Shown in pieces: positions 17,582 to 26,010 of a stretch of DNA of 64,000 bases (positions within the stretch are counted from its first letter, which is position 1; the number at the start of each line of letters is the position of its first letter). The position numbers and the translations under genes were made by a program. Source of the stretch: JAXGPL01 sp040766985 (GTDB lineage: Bacteria > Bacillota > Sulfobacillia > JAUYEG01); contig JAXGPL010000006.1 of NCBI GenBank assembly GCA_040766985.1, positions 70,667-134,666 of the forward strand. Reading direction: 5' to 3'. The notes under the pieces were generated by a model, which saw only the letters and a list, made by a program, of their open reading frames with translations, made no database searches and was not told the origin of the DNA.

Positions 17582-19132
17582 TTACTGCTCCTCAGCCGCA
17601 AACTCGAACTCGGTTTCCCATTGGCACTCAAACGGCCACCACGGCGCCGTTGAGCTGCGGACGACTGTCACCTGTGGGGAGTCAGTCGTTCTGAGAATCC
17701 CTTCCGGCGCGGAAACCACCACTGTCGTACCGCCGGCCAACGTCTGACCGCTCTTTACCGTCAGCGTGACCCTGCTTTGCCAGTCATTGAGTCGCAGCAC
17801 GGCCAGGTCGAGGGTGTCGGAGTTCGATACGGTCCAGTCGGCGTCGGGATCGATCCGCAGCGGGAGCTCGATGGTGATCTGCCGCCCTTCGGCCATGTCG
17901 CCGACGTAATCGTCCGTGTTGGCTCCGAGGGTAACCGAAATGTAGGCGTCCTGCTCGCCTTCATGATCGGCGACGAGCCCTTCGCCCTCTGCCTTGAGTA
18001 CCTCAACGCCCTGGAGCATCGCGCCGAATACGTCGCCACCGAAGGTAACACCGGCAAATTGGATGTTCGGTCCGCCGACGTAGGCGTCACCGCCGACTGC
18101 GATGTCCTCGACCGTTAGTTCGGACCCCACAAAGTAGGCATCGCCGTCGACAACGACGCGGGCGATGTTCCCACCGCCGGCAGGAGCGGCATCGAAGCTG
18201 CCCGTGATATGGAGGTCATCCACGCTCGCCTCAACGGCAACTGAGACGTCGCCGTTGACTTTGAAGCCCTTCATGACGATGCCCTGGGTTTCGTCAACCT
18301 TGACATCGCCCCGCACGGTGGTCTTCGCGGAGCCCTCTCCCTGCAACGTAAGCCCCTCAAGCTCCTTGGGGATGAGGACGTTGCCTGCAACTTCACCCTC
18401 CGGGAATGTGATCAAGTCGCCGGGGTCGGCGTCGGCGACGGCTTCCCCGAGCGTGGCGTAGAGGATGTTCTTCGTTTCGTTCTTCACCAGCACGGTGGGG
18501 GTGAGGCCGAATACGCGATCGGCCAGCGTCCTGCCGGTCGCCGGGTCGACGAGCGACTGCACGCCGAAAGCCGTCATGATCAGGCAATCCCCGCGCGGCG
18601 CGGGAGTGTCGGCAGTGAAGTCCGGGACCTCGTCGAGCATGCCTGCGGATTCAGCGAGGGTGACGTAGTTGTCGGGCCAGGTGAGTTCAGGGTTGCCGTG
18701 AATGCCCGCTGCCTCCAAGAGCATCTTGGCGAACTGGGCATACGTGACCGGGTCCTCCGGGCCGTAACTGCCCGTGCCGTGGCCCTCGACAATCCCCAGG
18801 TTCTTGGCGAGCATAATGTGTCCGCTTGCCCAGTGGTTTCCAGGAACGTCGTCGAACGGGCTGAGCCCCACCAACTGGCGGGCCATTGATTCATCGCCGT
18901 GTCTGATGACGATGATGACCTTCGTCGCCTCGGCTCTGGTGATCGTGCTGTCCGGGCGGATTGTGCCGTCGGGGTAGCCCGCGATGACACCGAGATCCAT
19001 CAGGTAGTCGACGGCTTCCTCGCAGGGTTCTCCGACTACGTCGGAAGGCACCTCTGCGGCGAGCGCGCCGGTGCCCACGATTAGCGATAACAGCAACATG
19101 ACTGCGATTGCCCTGTTCATCGAGCGGTTCAT
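17582..19132 (-). CDS. Secreted SLH-domain protein with beta-helix-like repeat region
   Basis: A 516-residue protein with a signal peptide (MNRSMNRAIAVMLLLSLIVG). It has two to three SLH motifs in residues 30-200 (YLMDLGVIAGYPDGTIRPDS, AKNLGIVEGHGTGSYGPEDP). Next is a region with the look of a right-handed beta helix (LGEAVADADPGDLITFPEG, then GLTLQGEGSAKTTVRGDVKV and repeated VxGDxxV units). The C-terminal domain resembles SLH-adjacent surface modules. SLH motifs bind pyruvylated secondary wall polymer, so this is most likely an S-layer-associated surface protein. Asp/Gly-rich repeats may bind calcium. No frameshift is seen. Confidence 0.85.
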   Translation of the reverse strand: MNRSMNRAIAVMLLLSLIVGTGALAAEVPSDVVGEPCEEAVDYLMDLGVIAGYPDGTIRPDSTITRAEATKVIIVIRHGDESMARQLVGLSPFDDVPGNHWASGHIMLAKNLGIVEGHGTGSYGPEDPVTYAQFAKMLLEAAGIHGNPELTWPDNYVTLAESAGMLDEVPDFTADTPAPRGDCLIMTAFGVQSLVDPATGRTLADRVFGLTPTVLVKNETKNILYATLGEAVADADPGDLITFPEGEVAGNVLIPKELEGLTLQGEGSAKTTVRGDVKVDETQGIVMKGFKVNGDVSVAVEASVDDLHITGSFDAAPAGGGNIARVVVDGDAYFVGSELTVEDIAVGGDAYVGGPNIQFAGVTFGGDVFGAMLQGVEVLKAEGEGLVADHEGEQDAYISVTLGANTDDYVGDMAEGRQITIELPLRIDPDADWTVSNSDTLDLAVLRLNDWQSRVTLTVKSGQTLAGGTTVVVSAPEGILRTTDSPQVTVVRSSTAPWWPFECQWETEFEFAAEEQ

Positions 19133-19647
19133 GTCTCAGCTCCTCTCTGTCCTTGGGTGCACGCAGAGCGCCCTCAGGCATGCAGTAGGAGAGCTGCCCA
19201 CCCTTGGCGCCGCCGGCGATGGAAGTCCTGCGCGGAGGGGAGAGGGGGATGGAAAAAGAGGCCAAACTATTGAGCAACTGGTGCCAGGGTTGTGGTCGGG
19301 CGCGTCCTGTGTGCCAATTTCCAGATGCTTTGGCTTTCCTTCTCTGGGAGGCCAAGTCCTGCAAGATGTGGGGAATATGCTCTCCTGTGCACGCGGAGCC
19401 CTGGTGCCGGCTGGACCTGGGCGTATTGAGGCCGTATTTGGCAGAACAGGGACTCAAGACGAACACCAAAGGTCTTCGTGGTCGTTTGAGATACCGGTTT
19501 CTCGAAACCTGAGCAGATAGTGACCACATCCGCCGAGGAGCTGTGCTCCAGGCAACCAGGTGAGCCCGCGCCAACCCGTATCGCAGTCGGACTGCAGTTT
19601 CCGAGCCCAGACAGGAACATCGTTGTCCCGCCCTGAAACCGCATTAA
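19133..19647. other. 515-bp divergent intergenic region
   Basis: It lies between the SLH gene (minus) and the first acyltransferase (plus). Short frames exist on both strands but none has a good start or conserved look. No riboswitch consensus (c-di-GMP, cobalamin, T-box) is recognised. Promoters for both neighbours are presumably here. Confidence 0.35.
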
Positions 19648-20936
19648 ATGGCCAGGAACACCCGCGCGGAGAGAAAAGGCCAGATTGGCGAGGTTTACCT
19701 GATCCGATCGTTTGCGATGTTTGGTGTCCTCGCAGTGCATGCAACAGCAACTGCCGTAACGCAGTTGTCGCCCGAGTCTGCCCTGTACCCCGCTTACATC
19801 CTGGTCAACCGGCTCGGCAAGGTCGGCACCACGACGTTCATCTTTCTGAGCAGCTTGGTGTTGTTCTACAACTACTACGGAAGAACGCTCAATGCACAAC
19901 TGCTCAAGCGCTTCTATACACGACGGACCCTCTTTGTGCTTGTCCCTTACATCCTCTGGTCCGCCTTCTACTACTGCGTGGGTTTGGTGTTGTTGCATGG
20001 CTGGTCGGGATCGGTCCAGGCCGCCTCGGTCGGCGCGTTCGTAAAGACCCTCGTTTACGGCAACGCGCATTTCCACCTGTACTTCGTGGTCATCAGCGTG
20101 CAGCTCTATCTGGTCTTCCCGCTGATGCTGTGGCTTGTCAAACGAGTCCGGCCGATAAGGCGATACCTGGTATTGTGGGGCCTGCTCGCGCAGTGGGCCT
20201 CTTACCCATATGCACGGCACGTGGGCGGCGTTGAGTTCAAGAGCAGCATGGCCCTTCAGATGACTTCCCACTACTGCTCCCGGCGCGTTTGCCGGGCTGT
20301 ATTACGAGCGGTTTGTGGCTTCCTTGAGCAACGGCGGGTCAGATTCGCTGGCCGCTCCTTCGCATGGGGCCATGTCGCGTCGGGCTGGTCTGGGCTGGGT
20401 GGCCGGGCTGGCCTATTGCACCCTTTACTACCGGGCATCCGGCTTTGCGATTTGGTACGACGGCTTCTGGTACGAATTGGTATGGAGCATCTATACCTAC
20501 ACATCAATTCTCATGCTCGTCTGTCTTTGCGCGTGCCGTCTACCGAAACGGCTCCGCCAAGCTGGAGCTACGCGGCAGCCAGGATCGGAGCGGTTGCCTT
20601 CGGCGTATACCTGATCCACCCGCTTCCGTTGCTGCTATGGGAGCGTTACGTGACTGTTTGTCTGCCTGGTTATATCATGTGGGCGTGGTAGCCGGGTTCG
20701 CGCCGGTCTCCCTGGCTTCATGGTTGGTGGTTACGGCAGTCCACCGCTGGCTTCCGGTTTCGTGGCCGGTTTTCGGTCCAAAGCCCCAGATCAGTACCCA
20801 GCTGCCGCATCTCCAGGTAGCCACCGCCGGCAGGCCAAGCTCAGCTCCTCATCGCACGAACGGACAAACACCCTCCCCTCGCCGCTCTTCATTTGACCTT
20901 GGGACGTTGTCACACACACCGTCCCTAGCAGGCTAG
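19648..20936 (+). pseudogene. Membrane acyltransferase (acyltransferase 3-like), copy 1, frameshifted
   Basis: The ATG frame starts MARNTRAERKGQIGEVYLIR and shows the acyltransferase-3 pattern: FAMFGVLAVHATATAV with the His, then FIFLSSLVLFYNYYGR and LFVLVPYILWSAFYYCVG. After MTSHYCS (near 20275) the frame changes to GAFAGLYYERFVASLSNG and IWYDGFWYELVWSIYTYTSI. Near 20550 it returns to AVAFGVYLIHPLPLLLW, then shifts again near 20685 to GFAPVSLASWLVVTAVHRW, ending at 20936. Three indels are needed to make one protein of about 10 TM helices. Such enzymes O-acylate surface glycans or peptidoglycan. A paralogue lies at 23701. Confidence 0.7.
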
Positions 20937-20955
20937 ATCGAGGAGGAGAGACACC

Positions 20956-21532
20956 TTGACTCATCGTCCAAGAGCGCCTGGCCTGTGTCCGGCGGGTTTC
21001 GGCGGACGGCACACGGTGGTCAGCGGCGACACCCATGCTTCGTATCGCGCAGTCGCTTGGGATCACGCTCAATGCCCTGATCCGGGCGAATCCCTACATC
21101 AGCAACCCCAACGAGATCTACCCCGGGACGTGTTGGCGTGCCGGGCCGACCTCGCCGCCGCCGCCGCCGCCGCATGGCCCGACGCTGCCGTGCTGCTTCA
21201 AGGGCTGCTTGGCGCGCTCTCCGGGTGTGGTTGGTGCAGCAATGCTCTATCGTGACGCGCACAACATGCCCGCCTTCAGCGTGGTGGCCCGACTGCCCAA
21301 CCCGTGGTGAATGGGGCGACTTTGATCTCTACGTGGTCGGGTTGACCCTGGGTGAAGAGGTTCAGGCAACTCAGTTGTTGCAGACACCTGGACGGCACGT
21401 GGGCGGCCAGCGAGAACGTGCCTGCGTCACCGTTGGTCAACCAGGCGCGGATCGAGATCCGCCCCGAACAGCGAGTTCGGCGCGATCGCGGAGCTGGTGC
21501 TGTTCGAAACCTCTGCTCTGCCACTAGCGTGA
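20956..21532 (+). CDS. LysM-domain (SafA-like) protein, frameshifted
   Basis: TTG at 20956 is preceded by GAGGAGGAGAG. The product starts MTHRPRAPGLCPAGF and runs into a LysM domain read across two frames: HTVVSGDT, then RIAQSLGITLNALIRANPYI with SNPNEIYPG. A Pro-rich linker follows, encoded by a (CCG) run at 21152-21174. Then come MPAFSVVARLPNP, GDFDLYVVGLTLGEEVQ and a last frame ending FGAIAELVLFETSALPLA at 21532. LysM binds N-acetylglucosamine-containing wall. At least three indels break the frame. It may be a spore-coat or wall-associated protein. Confidence 0.6.
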
Positions 21533-21663
21533 TTTCGTGACCTCGCCCGGCCCCGGTCGCGCTCAGGACAAGGCGAACGCCGCCAGGGGGAAGAACCAAG
21601 GACGCACCAACCTGTTGGCCGCAGGACTTGTCCGGCGGCCAACCCCATTTGGAGAGACGCGGG

Positions 21664-22102
21664 ATGCGTGGCGGCAGGCGGAACGGTGGTTCACTCGTCG
21701 CGCTGGCGATCGGACTCCTGGTCCTCGCGGGGGCGGCCACGATGGTGTACTCCTTGGATGTCCGGCACCAGAAGAGAGGCCGAAGTCAAGATCCAGGGCG
21801 ACAAGATCGTCATCACGGGTCAGTACGGGGTGACCTACAGACTCGCGGACCTGGAGGACGTCCGCCTCGCGGACTCCCTGCCCTCCGTGGGCCGCAAGGT
21901 CAACGGGGCAGGGCTTGGCGCCGTCCGCAAAGGCGACTACGAGGTGGCGGGCTACGGCACGGCTCGCCTGTTCATTCATTCGCAAACCGGCCCGTATCTC
22001 TACCTAAAGGTTGGCGGCAAGTGGACTATCCTCAACTCCGCCGACCCTCGCAAGACCGTCGGTATCTACGATCGGATCCGGGATTCGTGGTCCGCCCCGT
22101 GA
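21664..22102 (+). CDS. Membrane-anchored small protein with PH-like domain; one frameshift
   Basis: ATG at 21664 opens MRGGRRNGGSLVALAIG with one membrane helix (ALAIGLLVLAGAATMVYSL). Near 21770 the frame changes to continue as EAEVKIQGDKIVITGQYG, then TYRLADLEDVRLADSLPSVG, FIHSQTGPYLYLKVGGKW and the stop at 22102. The soluble part looks like the bacterial PH-like (bPH) domains that follow short membrane anchors. About 145 residues in all. Function unknown. Confidence 0.55.
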
Positions 22103-22225
22103 TCGCCGCACCGTGCTGAGTCTTGCTGGAGGAACCCCCATAGCGCAGGGCGAAGCCTCAAAGCGACAACCCGCCCGCCGGGTTTCTGCCGCGCGCGGTG
22201 CCGCGGGGCCCAGGAGGTTCTGTCC

Positions 22226-23660
22226 ATGAAGGACGTACTTGTTGCCAACGTCAACTCCCTCCGCAGAAAGCTCATCGAAGTCGCCGATTCGGTCTGGCGT
22301 CACGCCGAACTAGGCCTGTTAGAACACGAATCGGCGTCGGCGCTGGCCGGTTTGCTTGAGTCGCACGGCTTCACCATCAAGATGGGCCTCGCCAACATGG
22401 AAACCGCCTTCGTCGCGACCTGGGGCGAGGGCGAACCGGTGATCGGTTTCCTCGGCGAGTACGATGCCCTCCCGGGCATATCCAACGAGCCTGTGCCATA
22501 CCGGGCCCCCATTGCCGAGAACACGTCGGGCCACGGATGCGGTCACAACCTCCTCGGCGCGGCGGCGGCCGGAGGAGCAATTGCCCTCAAGCAGGCCATG
22601 GAGGAGCAGGGCCTGGCCGGGACGGTCAAGTTCTTTGGCTGCCCGGCGGAAGAGAGCTCGTTCGGCAAGATGTGGATGGTCTGCGACGGGGTCTTTGACG
22701 GTGTGGACATCGTTTTGACCTGGCATCCGGGCGGGGTGAACGCGGTGACGTTCACCAGCAGCCTGGCTGACTGGGTGTACAAGTTCAACTTCTACGGCAA
22801 GACCGCGCACGCCGCCGCCAACCCATACGAGGGCCGCAGCGCACTTGACGCCCTGGAACTGATGAACGAAGGCGTCGAACGGATGCGAGAGCACATGCGC
22901 CCCGAATGCCGCGTCCACTACGTGATCACGCACGGCGGCCAGAGCCCCAACGTCGTACCTGACTACGCGCAGAGCTTCTACGACGTCCGGGCCGCGACGG
23001 TGCCCGACCTTATCCCGCTCTACGAATGGGTCGAGCAGATCGGCCGCGGCGCCGCCATGATGACCCAGACGCGGTTTGAGCCTGAGTTCATCGGCGCCGC
23101 CGCCAACACCATCGCCAATCAGGTCATCGGCGACGTCCTCCAGTCCGCCATGGAAACCATCGGCGTGCCCCAGTATACGCCGGCCGAGATCGAATTCGCG
23201 GAGCAACTGCAGAAGCATTTCCCGGGGTGCGTCGAGCGTGGGTTGCGCGACCTTGAGGAACGGGCGGAGTTCATGAAGGATACCCGCATCTGCGACGTGA
23301 TCCTGCCGCTCGACGACCACGGTCAAGCCCGGCAAGGTTCGACCGACGTCGGGGACGTGTCGTGGGTGGTGCCGACCAGCCAGTTTAGCGGTGCCTGCTA
23401 TGCCTTCGGCGTACCCGGGCACACCTGGGCGGCGACAGCCTGCGGCGGATGCCGGTGGGCACGCCGGCATGCTCTTTTAAGCAAAAGTGCTGGCTTTGGC
23501 TGGCTCGCGGTTTGTGCTCGACGCCGACTTACGGGCCAAGGCCAAGCGCGAACACGACGCCGACTCGGTAGCCACACGTACACAAGCCCCGATCCCAGAA
23601 GGGATCACGCGCCCGCCCATGCCTTTCGGACCCGCGCCCGGCAGGGCAAGGCAAGGCTGA
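22226..23660 (+). CDS. M20-family amidohydrolase (AbgB-like), second copy; frameshift near 3' end
   Basis: ATG behind CAGGAGG. Residues 1-400 give an intact M20D pattern: FLGEYDALPG, HGCGHNLLGAAAAGG, GCPAEESSFGK, TWHPGGVN, GKTAHAAANPYEGRSALDA and VPTSQFSGACYAFGVPGHTW. This closely fits AbgB, subunit B of p-aminobenzoyl-glutamate hydrolase. Around 23445-23480 the frame slips. The correct C-terminus AKVLALAGSRFVLDADLRAK...GITRPPMPFGP lies in the next frame and ends at 23660. It is distinct from the M20 gene at 11238 in sequence. Likely cytoplasmic. Confidence 0.85.
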
Positions 23661-23700
23661 GCTAGAGGCAGAGGGCAGAGGGTAGAGTCAGGGGGGCGGA

Positions 23701-24978
23701 GTGAGTGGCTGGAGAAAGCTTCACGCACAGCGGCGGCGTATTCCTGAACTCGACGCTGTAAGAGCGCTGGCGATGCTCGCCGTATTGGCGGTCCACGTCT
23801 CCGCCGGGCCGGTCGTTGAGCTTACCGTGGAGTCCAAGGCCTACCCGCTATACATCCTTCTTAACCGCCTGGGGGCGTTCGCCGTCCCCGGGTTTGTGTT
23901 CCTGAGCGGAGCTGGTGCTGTTTCACAACTACTATGGCCGGGGCTGCAGGTTCGATGCCGGACAGGTGCGGGCCTTCTACGCCCGGCGGGCGGCGGCGGT
24001 CATGGCGCCATGCGTGCTGTGGTCCATGCCTTGCCTCAGCCTGTTGGGAACCCACGGTTGGCCGGACGCGCTGCGGGCGTTTTCGGTTCGCGACCTGGCA
24101 GGCGACCTGCTCTTTGGCACCGCGCATTACCACCTCTACTTCATGGTCGTAAGTATCCAGTTCTATGCGGCTTTCCCGGTGTTGCTTCGGCTCCTGGGAC
24201 GGCGATCGGGGACGACGGCCGCGGGGCATGCAGTTGTGGTCGGGTTAGGCCTGCAGCTTGCCCTGTGCGCGGTCGCGAGCTACGTGGCCCCGGTGCCAGG
24301 CAAGGCGGGCATTGCCGTCTCGTACCTTTCCCACTTCATGCTCGGCGCGTACGTGGCGCTCAACTACGATCTGTTTACTGCGTGGCTCCAGCCGCAAACG
24401 TATCCCTCTTCGGCCGCCGCATTCGCGCTGTACGGGTTTTGACAGCTGGTTGGGCGGTCGCCGGGCTCCTCCACGGGGGCGCCTACTACGTGGGGTTTGG
24501 ATACGGGACCTGGTACGACAGCATGTGGTACGAGATTCTCTGGAGCGTCTACACCTTCGTGTCCGCGCCTCTTCTGCTGCACTGGGGAAGGATCATCTAC
24601 GCCCGTTCATCGCCAGGTGTGCTCGGAACGTAAGAAGCCCTTGGGGCAGCCAGCTTCGGGATCTACCTCGTTCACCCGGCACTTCTTGCCGCGTGGAACC
24701 GCTTCGTCGCCCCGGCGGCGCCCTCGGCGTACCACGGGATGATCGTCGCAGAGTTCGTAGCCGTGACCGGCGGCGCCTCGTGGGGCCTGGTCGCGGCGGC
24801 TAGGCGGTGGCTTCCGTACGCGTGGCTGGTGTTCGGGCGGGCAGGAGCTACGGTTCGTGGACCACGGCCAGGGCCAGTGGTCGCAGCCGCCTGCCGTAGG
24901 GGTATCTTGCGGCCGCACCGGCTGCCACCACTCCTCGCCCGCATCGCCCACGCGCCGGCATCGCAGCATCGCCCTTGA
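23701..24978 (+). pseudogene. Membrane acyltransferase (acyltransferase 3-like), copy 2, frameshifted
   Basis: GTG at 23701 opens MSGWRKLHAQRRRIPELDAV, followed by ALAMLAVLAVHVSAGPVVEL and YILLNRLGAFAVPGFVFLSG. The frame then slips near 23915 to FHNYYGRGCRFDAGQVRAFY and FGTAHYHLYFMVVSIQFYAA. It slips again near 24430 to AGLLHGGAYYVGFGYGTWYD, and near 24640 to ASFGIYLVHPALLAAWNRF, ending at 24978. It is clearly paralogous to the gene at 19648 (same HYHLYF/HFHLYF, WYD and YLVHP/YLIHP landmarks). Three indels are needed. The stop overlaps the -35 box of the next promoter. Confidence 0.7.
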
Positions 24979-25005
24979 CTATGACGTTACGTTATAGTCT
25001 AAAAT
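24975..25005 (+). promoter_or_regulatory. MerR-type promoter and operator
   Basis: -35 TTGACT (24975-24980), a 19-bp spacer and -10 TAAAAT (25000-25005). The spacer contains most of a 23-bp imperfect palindrome, GACTATGACGT-T-ACGTTATAGTC (24977-24999). The over-long 19-bp spacer with a dyad between the boxes is the hallmark of MerR-family-activated promoters. The MerR/TipA-like gene starts directly downstream (AGGAGG at 25013-25018), so autoregulation is expected. Confidence 0.88.
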
Positions 25006-25027
25006 CGCAATCAGGAGGTTTTTCACC

Positions 25028-25899
25028 CTGGCAAGCGGGACTGAACGGTGCGCACGGGCGTCGCAGCCCACACAAACGCAGCAGCGCTATGCGGTCAAGG
25101 GAGTAGCCGACCTGGCCGGAGTTAGCGTCCGGACGCTGCACTACTACGACCAGATCGGGCTGCTGAACCCGGCTGCCGGTCACCGAGGCCGGGTATCGGC
25201 TGTACAGCTTTGCCGACCTGGAGCGGCTGCAACAGGTCCTGTTCTTTCGCGAGCTGGGGTTGAGCCTTAAAGACATCAAGCGGATTATCGATAGCCCTGG
25301 CTTCTTCGATCGCCGTAGGGCCATGGTCGAGCACCGGCGGTTTCTCGAAGGTAGGCGGCAACTGGACCGGCTGATCGAACTGGTCGACGAGACGCTTCCG
25401 GGCGATGGGAAGGGGCACAAGAGTGGACGAGAAGAGCATGTTCGGTGCGTTTGACGAGAAGCAACTGGAGGAATACCGCAAGGAAGCGACCGAGCGGTGG
25501 GGCAGGGAGCTATTCGACGCGTCCTACGGGCGCCTCCACGGCCGGCTCAGCAAGGCCTGGAGCAAGGGGAGTTGTCCGCGAAGGGTGGGCAGATCGAGCT
25601 AGATGCTGCAGCTCTGACTGAGCGCGACCCGGCCGACCCCGCCGTGCTGGCCGTGATGGAACGCTGGTGGAAGCACATCGAGCAGCTCGTTCTACCCGGT
25701 GACGACCGAGATCTTCCAGGGACTCGGCGAGATGTACGTGGCGGACGAGCGGTTCGCCCGCCCACTACAACGCCGTCAAGCCGGGGCTGGCGGAGTTCAT
25801 GCGCGCCGCCGCATGAGCGCCTACTGCGAGAAGATCGAGCAAGAGGCCTCGCCGGCAAGTAACGAGACACCTGGCAGCCATCGTGCCTGCCACCGATGA
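25028..25899 (+). pseudogene. MerR-family regulator with TipA-S-like domain, frameshifted
   Basis: A ribosome site at 25013-25018 precedes a CTG codon at 25028 in the right frame (start uncertain). The N-terminal HTH reads RYAVKGVADLAGVSVRTLHY with YDQIGLLNP. Near 25180 the frame moves to EAGYRLYSFADLERLQQVLF, ELGLSLKDIKRIIDSPGFF, and a dimerisation helix. The C-terminal antibiotic-binding TipAS-like domain is split over three frames: MFGAFDEKQLEEYRKEATER, DPADPAVLAVMERWWKHIEQ and TEIFQGLGEMYVADERFA, ending AYCEKIEQ. TipA-class regulators respond to thiopeptide-like drugs. Four to five indels; function in this strain is doubtful unless they are sequencing errors. Confidence 0.72.
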
Positions 25900-26010
25900 G
25901 TCGACACACAACGCCCCCTGCCTCATGCGGCCACGCCTGGGACCAGAGCGTTGTTGGGGAGTATTCTTCCATAGGAGCATCAAAAAGGGCGTTGCGTATC
26001 GAGCGTAGCG

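Noticed and set aside
19133..19647. Possible c-di-GMP or other riboswitch upstream of the SLH gene
   Set aside because: No conserved riboswitch core could be matched on either strand.
21152..21174. (CCG)n run as a regulatory microsatellite
   Set aside because: It lies inside the LysM gene and encodes a Pro-rich linker; no evidence of a separate role.
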